A stretch of 64,000 nt of DNA from Lates calcarifer (lineage: Eukaryota; Chordata; Actinopteri; Centropomidae): NCBI RefSeq assembly GCF_001640805.2, contig NC_066850.1, positions 15,334,046-15,398,045 on the forward strand, read 5' to 3'. Shown here piece by piece: positions 35,825-52,732 of the stretch; the stretch's first letter is position 1; each line of letters starts with the position of its first letter. The notes below the pieces were generated by a model. It saw only the letters and a program-made list of their open reading frames with translations, was not told the origin of the DNA and ran no database searches. Made by a program: the position numbers and the translations under genes.

Positions 35825-38790
35825 GCGTTGGCTGTACCTTGTGCCCCCAACTCAAACTCCACAATAGCGGCAGCACCTTTTTCTACTGACTTCACTACCA
35901 CACCCCCTTCACACATACGGTGAATGTTGTCACTTCCTGTTATGTAAGAGAGCGTAGGAGAGTCTGCACACCCGATCCATTCATCACCTTACCACTTCTC
36001 CTTAAGTATTTGTTTTCTTCTTCTTCTTCTTTTTTATATTAAGTGCGTCACACAACTTTCACAACTGCAGCACTTTGCACTAACTCTGACTTTTTCCATC
36101 TGGCTGCACCTCTAAAGCCAAACAAAATACCAGAGGCGAAGCAGGGTATGAGGTTAGCGAGGTAAAACCCGGGTTTAACCCTGGGTTTTCAGAGTTATGT
36201 CGGTGGTTCACTTCGCTGGGTAAATCGCCATGGTAACATATACCGAACGGTGGGGCAGGTTAACGTCAGAGGATCAGATCAAAACCTGTCCAAAGCCCAA
36301 CTACTGATCAATCAAATTACTGGAAAGCCTTCATAACCATTCCTACAGGATCCCGACATGGACAAAAGAGTTTACAACGACGTGATCTGTTTTTATAGGT
36401 CAAGTTTTTCCAGAAGTTCACAACAGAGCTTCTAACAAACAGAGGGGAGGTTTAGCACACTAAATGATTACATACTTAACATTATGTCCTCGTGTTCATT
36501 TATCAAAAATGCTTTTATCCACACACTTGCCAGATTGACCTCATGAGACGTTAATTCTCTGCTATACATGCAACAGTTTGACATTACTGGTTTATATCTG
36601 CATTACGTAGTCAGAATAATTGGTTCAGTCAGACAGCAACAGCAAAAAAACAAACAAACAACAACAACAACAAAAAAAAAAACTAAGAAGCTTAATAATA
36701 ATTTTCTGTTCTTTTTTACATTATATCCCCAGCCAGACTTTATTAATTGGGACGCATTTCTAGAGTTTAATTTTTATCCTAGTTATGTGAGCATGTTTCA
36801 CCTTGTTGACTATGCCTCTTGGACGTCACTTTAACCAGATGTATGTGCAGGTGTCAGTGTTTTATTAGTGGTTCTGACAACATTTCTTGTGATGAACAAC
36901 TCTGCCTTTTACTCGTGCAATGGCTGGATCAGGAAATCCAGGGTCGACTTGCTGAGTTGATAACCATCATCGTACGACCACTTAGCAAGACTGCAGTTGT
37001 TAGGCTTAATTAAGTCAGATAAGGAAAAGGCATTCTGGGTATGCTGAGCTTGTTTTGTAGTACAGGCCTCAAGGCTTAGTCAAACAAGAAATACCTACTG
37101 TGCTGTTGAAGTCAGATGCAGTGCTAGATGGACCTGGAGTCACAATATTTTGCATGACAATTACAAGTATTCAGTGTTTACTGGGATAGAAAATTTTACA
37201 TTTGAAATCCACAAACTAATAATTACACTTTTTGATTGCTTTGTACAGACATTCATGGCCCCTAGAGGATGAATGCTACTGAGTTTGGAAATCCCAGCAC
37301 CATCAGGAGGTTGAGGTTTTGTTTGTTTGTTTGTTTGTTTGTTTTTTTGTGAAATGTATCCAGAACTGTTGTTTTTTGCAACACCAAATCTTCATATGTA
37401 CTTCATATTTGTCTGTGATTGTGACAATGGCAAGATAAGTGTAAAATCTAACAGTCTGACAGCTTGAAGATCTCCATGATGTACAGCCTCAAAGAGCCAT
37501 TAGGATGTTGGATGATTTTTGCTTTTGCTCACTAGCTGCATTTGATTTAATTGATTTGTTAGTGTGATGCATGTATGTTTAATATTATATGATTAATTGT
37601 TTATCCTAATGCACCTCTGCTGCCCAGTTCATATGGACTTACAAGACCACAAGACTTAACAACAACCTTGATGGCTACATGACAAATTGACAAATTCAGT
37701 TGTTATATTGGATACAGTGTCCTCTGTCTCAGCTGCCAAGCAATCTCGCCAAAATAAAACTCCACATTAAAAAGCTAACTCAACATTCAGCATCAGACAA
37801 AAATAAAAATAAAAATAAAAAGATCAGGGTTCTAAAACTGGATCTTGTCAAACAAATTCTTTATTTCGTTCAGTCAGTACATGGAGGGCAGCGGAATACA
37901 CACTGAAATTCATCCTCAACAACCCCAAGATCACAAAAAACACACACAAAGGTTGCTCTTTGGGAATGCTTTTATATCTGCCTACCTTAATTGCTAGTGG
38001 TAAAGTATCAGTCTTCACTGAGCACAAAGAGACCTTTGCATTCTCTGAAAGTATAATTCTTCTTCTTACAAATTTAATTTATGTTACATTTCAAGTTATT
38101 CCTAAGGAGATCACCAATGGAAAATCCTGTTGTGACCTCTCGCAATCCAGGATGATTGTGTTCACAGACAGTTCACACAGTTCAAGATCTTTTTTGTCAG
38201 TCTGTCCTGTCGCAATCAAACAAGGCAATTTCACAACCTTTGCGTCACGGGAAATGGCTCCCCTCCCAAATCGTCTTTAATTGCTTGCTTAGCAGTAAAT
38301 TTATACACTACAAGAAAACATCTCATGGCTCTGAATAGCATTACTGTCAAGGGAAACCTCAAAACCCCAGACTCCTACAGTATTTAATAAAACTGAGTCC
38401 AACCATTGAGTTAGGGTTAGTTAGTTTTGTGAATATTGAAGGACTAAGATCCAACCATATAGTATACTTTAAAGGTATTAAACCAAACAATAACCAAAAA
38501 ATACACTTGCTCTTCTGTTCACTTTGTTTTCTAGAATGTGTCATCTTTATCAGCACTTTAACATATTATAGCTGAAAGTTTACAGTTGGCTGGATGCTAC
38601 CAAATTTACATGAACCCTTTTTACAGTGTCTATGTTTTTATACACTACATTTGATCATTTTGTCTTAGATTTTAACAACTACAAAATATTTTTCTATTGA
38701 CGACATATCATTCTCCAGCATTGCTGCCACTCTCTGAGCATAAAAACACCATTTCTTTCATAAGAAATTCAATTATTTCCCATGTTGCCT
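35825..38790. other. Gene-free stretch between the FReD gene and the NLR gene
   Basis: No supported gene. It contains A-rich and (CAA)n tracts at 36,643-36,682, a (GTTT)n run at 37,318-37,346, and a short inverted repeat 'aacccgggtttaaccctgggtt' at 36,166-36,187. The latter, with its surrounding ~200 bases, looks like part of a dispersed DNA element. An open frame at 37,960-38,280 has no recognisable features. Confidence 0.45.
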
Positions 38791-38794
38791 GCTT

Positions 38795-41700
38795 TTAAAA
38801 TTCTTGAATTCTTTCAGCACTGGCTGAATGAGAAGTGAGATGTGGCGTGTCCTCCTCTGTACAAATAATTACAGAGCAGTCATCCTCCTCCATCCCAAAC
38901 CCGGCATAGAGGGGCTCATTGAAAGTGCTGTAGAATGTGTGAAGGTGACTCAGGGTCCCAGAGGAGACGCTGTAGAAGGACAGGATGCCACCTGGCCAGT
39001 CCAGATAGACTCCGACCCTGTGGGAACGAGACAGAGGTGCTGGTATCTCCACAGACTGGTGGTCATGCTGAGCTCTGTAGTGATCCTCAGAGCAGTACAG
39101 ACTCCAGGACTGGTCTGTGTAGCCAAACCCACAGAGGTGAGAGCTCGCCCTTCGACGAATCCCCCTCATTGTCACGGCGACATCCACCCAGCGTCCTCTC
39201 CACTCCACCTCCCAGTAGTGGCGTTGGGTGAGGTTTTGGTGACAGAGCACTTGGGAAACACTCTCAAACCTCTCAGGATGATCTGGGTACTGCTGTCTCT
39301 CTCTGACCCATGTCACCTGCTTTCCCCCGTCGTACAGGAAGAGAGACTTGGCAGCTGTGTTCACGTCAAACGTCAGTGTACATGCATCTGTACAAGACAC
39401 AGATATGGCTTTTTCAGTGTTCTCTTTGAATGGCTATTTAATTAATCATTCTAAATAGGTTCAGGGCCTCATTAACCCAGCAACATGCCTCAGGGCAGAA
39501 ATTAACTATGACCCCTGTTGACCCATTTCTGTCCCGCTCAGCAAATTTTATGTCGTGAAATGCACCATGACAAGATATTAACTAAAATAATAAAAGCCAT
39601 TAAAACCAAATTTTAAGACAGGGACCCTCTGCAAAATGGGGGCTCAACAGCATGACCCATATCATTTCAGATTTAATGTGCTGTAGTGAAGTTTTAACAA
39701 ACTATCACACTATGGGCAGTTGCTAATTTTGTCTGGTAATCTAGCTAGGATGAGGTCAAAGACTGACAGAAAAAGAAAGAAAGAAAGAAAAAAGTAAAAA
39801 AGAAAGAAAGAGATTACAGAACTCACGCTGTTAGTTTTAAATAAATCTCTATCCTGCCATCTGTTGGACAAATGACAGTACAACATGTCAAATGGAAAAC
39901 AAGTGAAAAAGGCTGAAAGAGCATGCCCTTCAAAAAGTTAGTGGAAAAAGGACAGTTGGAAAAAACAGTTTAAGTTATGATGTTTATTTTTGCGTTGCAA
40001 CATGCATTTAAAGGTTCATATTAGAACATGTTATGACACGTTAGTACGAGAACGTACAGGTGCATTGAGATCAAAATCCCTGCATATGATTTTTAGCTAT
40101 GTACTTTTTCCACAAACTTTTTGAAGCCCCCTCGTATGGTGCATGTCTGATTAATATATGTACACAATCGAAACTAAACTAAAACTTAACTCTGGTAGCA
40201 GATGGAAGAATGATTCTAAACAAGACCTAATCTTTAGGTACCTAGAGTTTGCTTTTTCAATTCAAAGATGTTTGTCTTTTAGATGTTTGTTTAAATGTTG
40301 AAACAGAGGATTTTAAAAATGCAACCTAAACGAATACATTCATTTCATGATAATCAAAATTACATCTATTTAAAAATTACTACAATTTTGTTAGACCTGC
40401 AGAAGCTTACATGTCAAACTGTTAAAGCAGTGACAGAGCCTGACATTTACTTTTCACTCTATTACAGGATCTTCAGTTTTTTAAATAAAATGACATGAAA
40501 ATAACATGGTAAAAATACATCACTTACAGTTTTTCAGTGTTGATGTCAAATAGCACTCTGCATTATGGTCCACACTGTAGACAAGAGATTAATCATTAAT
40601 AGATACACTGAAATTAAGAAGTCATTTATAGCTGGCTTTTGTGAGCAGATTATACAAACAACATATACGTTCGACATATGTAAAATCTGATTGTATCCCC
40701 TGTAGAGCATGTGACTGTGCTGAACCTTGGGTCTATTGTGTTTTCTATTTGATGCAATTCATCATGTGTGCATCACATGTGCCTCTGCTCTGAAACAAAC
40801 TAAAACAGTCCAATAAAGGGAACTTAAACATTAAGTGAAACTTTGAACCACAAGACATGCTGCATATTTTAAGAAACATCCATCAAGTCATGTGATATAC
40901 TGATATTGGTTTTCACTTTCTTTATTTCAGGAATCTTTCTGAATGTATTTGCTTTTTTTCTTTATTGTACCAGATACTAATACCAGAGACCAGGACAGAT
41001 TTATACCTAGGAACCACTAAAGCTAACTAAACCACTATTTTACCTGAGTTTTTCTAGTTTACTCAGCGGGTTATCCAGATGAACAGAGATCAGCCTCACT
41101 CCAGAGTCCTGCAAGTAGTTGTAGCTGAGGTCCAGTTGCCTCAGATAGGATGGGTTGGAGTTCAGCGCTGAAGCCAAATAAGTGCAGCCTTCCTCAGTGA
41201 CACCGCAGAACATCAGCCTATGTCCAGTGTTTGCATTGTTGGGTTATGTAGAGATGTAGAGAGTATGCAGAGAGTTTAAAAATAATAACCTAAATTTTCA
41301 AACCTTATAGTTTTTTGTTTTCTGTTTTGTTTTTTGACATTTCTACCTTGCATTTGTACTTCTCTAGTGCAGTTTTTTTTTTTAAACTAGTGACATTATT
41401 GCAATTAAGGAGGTAAAGATTATGTTATGCTAAAGATATGTAAAACCAGCTCACCTTAACGTCTCCAGTTTGCAGTGTGGACTTGCTAGTCCTGCAGAGA
41501 GCCGCTTCACCTCTGAGTCTTGCAGGTCATTCCCACTCAAATCAAGCTCTTTCAGGTAAGAGGTGTCAGAGTCAAGGACTGAGACAAAATCAGCGCAGCA
41601 TTTCTGGAGATTGCCTTCATTTAACCTGTGGGTGAGAATATGTTCTGTCTTTATTCCCTGACATTGCCACACAAAGTAAAAATGTTAGACTGTACTGAGA

Positions 41701-44700
41701 TGATGCTTAACTTACTAAAAACAGTAGCCTCTTACTGAACAAATTCCAAAGTCCATTTTGTCATGTAAGTCACTATATTACTTCTTTGTGTCCACTGAAC
41801 TTGTGACCTCACCTCAATGTCTCCAGTTTACAGTGTGGACTACTCAGTCCAGCACACAGCAGCTGTATGCCTGGACCCTGCAGGTTGTTTCCACCCAGGT
41901 CCAGCTCTCTGAGGTGGGAAGACTCAGAGCTGAGAGCTGAGCCAATATGATTGCAGCATTTCTGTGTGAGGCCACACCAGCTGAGCCTGACAGAAGGAGG
42001 AAAATTTCAAATGGAATCACAGCACACGGTACATGCAACCTGTGACCATGGCTACACATTGGTGGTAAGCAGGGTGGTGTCACCATTTTGTTAATAAGTA
42101 TTTGATTTATTAGATCCACATACGTTTTTTGACCAACAACCTAACAAGCCAGAGGACATAAACCAAAACACACTGGTTTGACAAAAAAATATTCTTTATA
42201 CTACAAGTGATGCTAAATGAACTAAAAAGTTCTTGAGTAGTGGTTATGTCTTGAGATTTAAAGAAGCTATTTGGAAGTTTTTGCTATTGATACTTAGCCA
42301 GTGGTAGCATTAACAGCTGTTTACCCAGACAAGACAAAATGTCTAGTCAAAATGTTACTCGTTTAGCATCAAGTTTCATTTTCTTTACTTGCTTCCAGAG
42401 TTGTCTCCAGCTGTAAAAGTAACTGCAATATTTTGCTTTTAGTTCTATCACTTTTCTTCTACTGTTTCAACAGTGTAGCTAAAACATCCATAATCAAGTT
42501 CTATGATACAGAGGGTGCACTGACCTGAGGGTTTCCAGTCTACAATGTGGACTCTTCAGTCCAGCAGTAAGCAGATATACACCAGAATCCTTCAGACTGT
42601 TGTTACTCAGGTCAAGATTTTTCAGGTTAGATGTGCCTGATCTTAAAACTGAAGCCAAATCTTCACAGCAATTGTCTTTCAGCTTGCACTGATTCAACCT
42701 GCAGATAAGTATTCACCAGATAACATTACCCTGGATTAGATTCAAGTCCAAGCAAGATATTTACTCATGTTTGTCAGTAAGAGGCCTTAGTGTTTTCAGT
42801 TTGCAGTGATGGCTGCATAGTCCCATACACAGAGCCTTTATTCCTGTTTTCTGGAAGTCATTAGCACTCAGGTCCAGTTCTATGAGTTGGGTAGACTCTG
42901 TGCTGAGAGCACCAGCCAGTACTTCACAGCAGTCTCCTTCCAGGTTACACTTATGCAATCTAAAAAAAGAAAAAGAAAACAGAGTGCTCTTTAACAAACA
43001 GCAGCAAACCTAAACCACAAGTCAACAACCACAAGAGGAAGTTGCTGCTGCTGCTTGTAGGAGTGTATTGTGCAACATTTTAGTCTCTCAAACTGTGTTA
43101 CAGACCTCAACCTCTTCAATTTACTATGTGGACTTCCTAATCCATCAGAAAGCAGCTTCACCCCTGAATCCTTCAGGCTGTTGTCACTCAGGTCTAGCTC
43201 TGTCAGATGAGAGGAGGTTGAGCTCAGTGCAGAGGCCAAGAGTTCACAGCAGTTCTCAGTGAGGTTGCAGCGATTTAACCTAGAAAAGCAACACATAAAA
43301 ATGTGTATTCATTAAAGGATGACAAAGTGCTCTGGCTCTTGTTTGAAGCTTAGAGAGCAACTAAAACCAACATGCAAGAGTAACATAAGTGTCATGTGGG
43401 TAAACTCACAGAGCACGAGTGGAGGAAGTAATGACAGGCAGCAGCTTCACTACTCCTTCTTCTGATCTTATGTACTTCTTCAAGTCGAACTCTTCCTCTG
43501 TTGCCTCTGATGTCATCAGTTCAAATGTGAGTGCAGACCACTGAACCGGAGACAGTTTTTTGGCTGCAAGGTTCCCTGAACTCACAAAGCTCTGGATCTC
43601 CCGCACCACAGACTCCTCTTTGAGCTCACTAAGGCAGTGGAACAGGTTGAGTTTGGCCTCTGGTTCCTCTTTGATCCTCTCCTTGATAAACTGGATGGTT
43701 CTTGCCACATCCTCCTCTCCATCCATCTCTAAGTGCAGTATTCTACCCAGGAGCTCCTGGTTTGACTTCAGCGACAGTCCCAGGAGAAAGCGAAGGAAGA
43801 GGTCCCAGCGGCCATCCTTGCTCTCCGAAGCTTTTTCAATGGCCGTTTTGTGAAAATTGAATACAGACTTGGGGAGCCATCTTGTAGACATCCTTTTCAA
43901 GTATCCAAGAATAACATTATCCTTTCTTTGCATGTAGGAGTGATGGGCGTACACAGCTGCCAGAAACTCCTGAACTGTCAAATGTACGAAGCTAAAAACT
44001 TCTCGCCTCCTCCTGCCCTCCATCACAAATACCTCAGTGCAAACTCCTGAGTAGATAGTCGCCTCTTTGACATCCATGCCACACTCTTTCAGGTCAGCTT
44101 CGTAAAAGATCAACTTACCCTTCTCTAGTTGGCGGTATGCCAGCTCTGCTAGCTTCAAAACAACATTGTCACTTCCCATTGGGTAGTGTCCTTCTATCAT
44201 CCTGTCTGTCTGGCAGAGAAGAAGATACACATACATCTCGGTCAGGGTGTTGGGCATGCCTCCTGTCAAGTTGTCACGCAACATTTTCTTCATCACAGTG
44301 ACTGTGATCCAGCAGAAAACCGGTATTTGACACATGATGTAGAGGCTTCGTGATGACTTCACATGGCTGATGATTCTAATGGCCAGGTTATCATCATGCA
44401 CATGCCTCTTGAAATACTCCTCCCTCTGTTCACCAGCAAAGCCCTTGACTTCCGTCCACTGATGGATGTGTTTTCGAGGAATACGGCTGATTGCTGCAGG
44501 TCTGGATGGTGATCCAGATGAGGGCGTTCCCAAGCAGATCTCCCGTGATGAGGTTTGTGATCAGCACATCCAGTGAAGCTGGCTCTGTCTCATCTCTCAA
44601 GACCTTGTTGTGCTTGAAGTTCAAAGGCAGGAGAGTCTCATCGAGGCCGTCAAAGATGAACAAGACTTTGCATTCTGTTCCCAGCGCCTCAAGAGGTTTC

Positions 44701-45715
44701 ATCTCAGGGAAGAACTGATGGAGCAGCTGCATCAGACTGTAATCTTTCTCATCTATGTTGGGATTAAGCTCACGGAAAGGGAGTGGGAAGAGGAAGGCGA
44801 TGTCCTGATTTTCCTCTCCTTCTGCCCAGCTCAGGGTAAACTTCCGTACACAGACAGTTTTACCCACACCAGGGATACCCTGGGTAAGCACAGTTCTGAT
44901 TCGCTTCTCTTGGTCGGGCTTGGGTTTGAAAATGTTGCTAACTTTAATTGAGGTTTCCTCTGTTGACACGTGGCTGCACCTCTGCTGTCTGACTTCATGT
45001 TCCTCACTGAAAGTTCCCCAGGCTCCTTCAATCACATGCAGTTCAGTGTAGATTTTGTTAAGGTAGACAGTGTCCCCTTCATCTGCATTTCCCTCATAAA
45101 AGTTTTGGTACTTTTCCCTCAGGGTGGATTTCAGCTTGTCTTGGATTGCATGGTGGTTGATTTCTATTCAAAAATAAGTTAAAAACCTTAATTTCATTTC
45201 AGTTTTGTACAGTTAAATCTTTAATCCTGCGTCTGTACATGGGTATATGAGTGTGAACTTGTTATCATGACTGTGCGTATGTGTATATTTATCTGCAGGT
45301 TTCTTTTTATCTGCTTACCTTTGCCTATTTGATTGCTGGGAACTGATAAGGAAACACAGAGAAGAGATAGGTGTTACATGACCAAGCTATTTTGTCTTAC
45401 AAGCTAACTAAACAGTCCATATTTATGCTTTAATCATGTTTTACCTTCATCATACTTCTTTTTTAGTTTTTCAGCCCACAGTTTTAGCTTCATCCTCGTC
45501 AGTATGTCCACTGTGACAGAAACAGCATCATCATAGCCATAGGTCTGCACCAAATGATCCACGATGCCCGGCCTGTCTACTCCATCAACCCGAGACTTTG
45601 GAATGTGAGGGAATCCTTCAAGAACATTACTGTAAAGAAACCACTGGAAGGTCCTAAGCTCTTTGTCAACCAGCTCCTCTAAAGTATCCAACAGCAGCAC
45701 TGGGACATGCGCCAT
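38795..45715 (-). CDS. Fish NLR-C type receptor: PYD-FISNA-NACHT-LRR-PRY/SPRY (probably inactivated)
   Basis: Minus-strand exons in transcript order: PYD 45434-45715; a 24-nt linker exon 45319-45342; FISNA-NACHT-winged helix 43410-45163; six LRR exons 43106-43279, 42786-42959, 42525-42698, 41813-41986, 41455-41625 and 41044-41217; a 47-nt exon 40528-40574; PRY-SPRY 38795-39387. The NACHT domain has Walker A 'GIPGVGKT' and Walker B '[10 protein letters not shown]'. LRR exons are 174 nt (one is 171), each holding the ribonuclease-inhibitor-type 'LDLS-N-L-DSG' pattern. The last exon has '[14 protein letters not shown]' (PRY) and 'QRHYWEVEW' (SPRY). This is the teleost NLRP/NLRC3-like cytosolic sensor family. 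Two defects are visible: an extra base near 44,507 shifts the frame in NACHT, and LRR exon 2 has GC in a poor context instead of a GT donor (near 42,785). Assembly error could explain the first. Confidence 0.85.
39772..39812. repeat. (GAAA)n-type microsatellite in the last NLR intron
   Basis: Purine-rich tract of AAAG/GAAA units between the PRY-SPRY exon and the 47-nt exon of the NLR gene. Confidence 0.85.
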
Positions 45716-46700
45716 GTCTGTTCTCCATTCGGATCATGTGATCAGCCAGTCCTGTTGTTGTGTGAACATCCTCTGTCCGAAGCTAGACTTAAATGCACAG
45801 CAACACTTTCAGTTTTGAGCTGATGTAGGCTGGCATAGCTGTCGTCATGTTACTCAGTTCCTGCAGAGTTCACTGAAGATTTACAGACCTGTAATCAGCA
45901 AAGAAAGCAATGTCACTGCACACAAGAACCCTGTTTACTGTATATGCATTGTCACTGTCCTTCTTATCAGCTTTCCATAATAGTGCATTTATTTGCATGC
46001 CACACACGCATAAAACATGTTGAGCAAGTCCAGTCAAGTGCAAGATAGATAAGTATGGGGGCAGCATATGAAAAGCATTATAGTGAGGTAAAACCTTTCC
46101 TCAAAAACTGTGCTGTGAGGTTGTGAGAGGAGACAATGGGAGGATTTTTCACAGAGAATGAATAGTTTCATTCTGTGTCACATCCACAGTGAGGTTCTCA
46201 TTTTGGTGGCCAGATAAACCAAAATAAAAAGGCCTGCATTTCCTCTCATAATGACATGCAGGAGTAAGAATGTTTTTATGAGCTGGAAAAGGTATACTGT
46301 GGCAGACTATTTTACAGTGTTTACATATTGGCACAGCTCAGTGCTTACTATCAGCAGTGCAAAGACAATAAAAACAAACATTCATGTGTACTTCCTGAAA
46401 ACCTATTTGAAGTGGTTTCGTAGATGTGAATAAGAACTATGAGAGAAGAAGAAAAGCAGCTGACTAGCACTGTGGTAAAAACAACAGCAGGGGTGGGTGC
46501 TTTAATTATTAATATTGCACACACTCCTGGCAATGTCAAATCAATGAGAGGAGCACAAAGAAAAAATCTGTTGCAAGATTGGTATAAATTGAATAAATAG
46601 GTGTTCAGGGGCCTTTAAGATATTGTACCTAATATATACAGGTTTAAAACAGACATATAAACCATTACAGTTAATGAACAGATTTTCTAATAAACAACAT
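45716..46700. other. Intergenic sequence upstream of the NLR gene
   Basis: Contains the presumed NLR promoter. No TATA box or known element could be fixed with confidence, and no coding exon was recognised. Confidence 0.4.
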
Positions 46701-46705
46701 GACCT

Positions 46706-46711
46706 TTTATT
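46706..46711 (-). terminator. Probable SELENOO poly(A) signal
   Basis: AATAAA on the minus strand, 524 bases after the SELENOO stop codon. It allows a 3' UTR long enough for a SECIS element. Confidence 0.5.
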
Positions 46712-46730
46712 TCAAACTTTGAGAAACAAA

Positions 46731-46859
46731 ACACTGACAATCATTCTATCTGCAGCAGGTCTAAGAAAGACATGGTAAACAATGTGAATTGCTCATATTT
46801 GTGACTATTGACATGTCAGCCTTATAAGTCCACTATCTGTAAATGATTGATGTCAGTGT
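46731..46859 (-). repeat. Imperfect inverted repeat in the SELENOO 3' UTR
   Basis: The arms 46,731-46,745 ('acactgacaatcatt') and 46,842-46,859 ('aatgattgatgtcagtgt') pair over 15 bases with a 3-base bulge, enclosing ~96 bases. It could fold in the SELENOO 3' UTR. I did not find the paired UGA/GA quartet that would make it a SECIS. Confidence 0.4.
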
Positions 46860-46875
46860 ATTCTTTGTGTTTCAG

Positions 46876-46949
46876 ACCCAGACAGGTCACTGTGTGACTG
46901 GTCATCTGAGCCTTCATACCTCATCAGCAAATTCACTGACTTCTTAAAG
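46876..46949 (+). other. Orphan exon-like open segment, opposite strand to the SELENOO 3' UTR
   Basis: 74 bases between a good acceptor ('tttgtgtttcag') and a good donor ('aaag|gtgaga'). In the frame that needs one base from an upstream exon it encodes 25 residues without a stop, including 'DRSLCDWSSEPSYLISKF'. The composition is protein-like. No neighbouring exon or known family was recognised. It may be a relic exon of a decayed gene or chance. Confidence 0.3.
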
Positions 46950-47121
46950 GTGAGATTCTGTCAGCACATTCTGTTTGTTCCCAAGTTACATTTATATTTG
47001 TATCTTTAATAGCATAATTAATTTAAGCACATGAGGACACAAACAGTGAACCACCTTGTATGGCCATACTGATGAACACTGGAACACACTGAGTTACACA
47101 ACATCCTCCCTTCAGGAAGCA

Positions 47122-47215
47122 GGAGAGATCGTCTGAGGTAGAAACGGAGACCACATCTTGTTTGATCTGAAAACTGTGGCCCATGTGGTCAACCAGTGAA
47201 AACAGACATCTCTCC
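47122..47215 (-). repeat. Nested inverted repeats just after the SELENOO stop
   Basis: Outer arms 47,122-47,129 and 47,208-47,215 (GGAGAGAT/ATCTCTCC, extended by TCTG/CAGA) enclose inner arms 47,149-47,156 and 47,183-47,190 (GACCACAT/ATGTGGTC). The total is ~94 bases, close to the size of a SECIS, and it lies 20 bases after the stop. The inner stem begins with UGAC on the 5' side, but the matching GA on the 3' side is not present, so the SECIS identity is unproven. Confidence 0.4.
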
Positions 47216-47234
47216 TTCAGCTGCCTGGGAGGCT

Positions 47235-51984
<4,750 letters not shown>

Positions 51985-52173
51985 GAGGACTGGAGCTTAA
52001 TATGACCCAGTCAGTCAGAGTCAGGACTGTGTGCTGACGTCAGTATTACAGTGTTCAGGAGAGTGAAATCTGGGCCTGAACTATTAAACGTGAAAAAGTA
52101 TTAGACCAGAAATGAAATAGAAGAACATAATTAGATCATAATATGACATCAGAATAATTGAACCCTCGTCAAT

Positions 52174-52206
52174 AAATAAATAAATAAATAAATAAAAATA
52201 AAAATA
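52174..52206. repeat. (AAAT)n microsatellite
   Basis: About eight AAAT/AAAAT units in the SELENOO/zinc-finger intergenic region. Confidence 0.9.
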
Positions 52207-52430
52207 AAACATCAGTGAAAAAACAGAAGAGAAAGAAAACCTGTATCAAAACCAGAGAAAATAAAACCAAAGAAGAAAATACAGAACACAGCTGGAAATT
52301 GTAGGTTGTATATGTCTTGCCTTTTGCGGATGCTCTATAAAGGCAGTGTGAGAGAGAAAAGTATTCAGTGAGCATTTCAGAGCATTACGGTTTCATTATT
52401 TAGAGGGAGTACAGGAGTGATGCAAAGAAT

Positions 52431-52503
52431 CTCCAGCAGGTGGCGGTAATAAAAAGAAAGAAAAATGTCACCTGCCGTAAAAAGTAAATGCAGAAGAAGA
52501 AGC
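52431..52503. mobile_element. Small teleost dispersed repeat ('ccagcaggtggcggtaat' type)
   Basis: Has the 'ccagcaggtggcggtaat' start and 'gcagaagaagaag' end of a very common short fish repeat. Internal arms 'aggtggcgg' and 'cacctgccg' can pair imperfectly. Confidence 0.6.
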
Positions 52504-52732
52504 ACTGGACAACAAATCAATGGCACCACATAAATGCTTATTTTGGTGATTTGAGTTGAACGCGTCCCCCAGTTTAGAGACATTTCAAAGCAGCTACTGA
52601 TGGACAGCCTCCTCAGTCAGGCCTTAGCATCCGGTAAACACTAGTAGTAGTCAGCAGTGGCTGGGTAGCTAGCTAGCTGGCTAACAGCAGCTAACTGCAG
52701 CTGGTCAAACTTTTCAGCACCGGTGTGAGAAG

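Larger units (their letters stand above)
51985..52732. promoter_or_regulatory. Shared intergenic region between divergent SELENOO and the TIN2-domain zinc-finger gene
   Basis: 748 bases between two ATGs on opposite strands, so both promoters must lie here or in the first 5' UTR introns. No TATA box stands out near either start. Most of the centre is repeat-derived ((AAAT)n at 52,174-52,206 and a fish dispersed repeat at 52,431-52,503), which leaves short flanks for promoter elements. Confidence 0.45.

Noticed and set aside
36160..36260. Inverted repeat 'aacccgggtttaaccctgggtt' as an origin or regulatory palindrome
   Set aside because: It is imperfect, in noncoding DNA, and more likely part of a dispersed DNA element.
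37960..38280. 106-residue plus-strand ORF
   Set aside because: No domain, low-complexity leucine/serine composition, no splice or promoter context. Indistinguishable from chance.
38828..39445. 205-codon plus-strand frame across the PRY-SPRY exon
   Set aside because: It is the antisense shadow of a clear B30.2 exon, and codon content and homology support only the minus strand.
46870..46950. SECIS element formed by the minus strand here
   Set aside because: A short hairpin can be drawn, but no AA apical motif or properly spaced UGA/GA pair was found.
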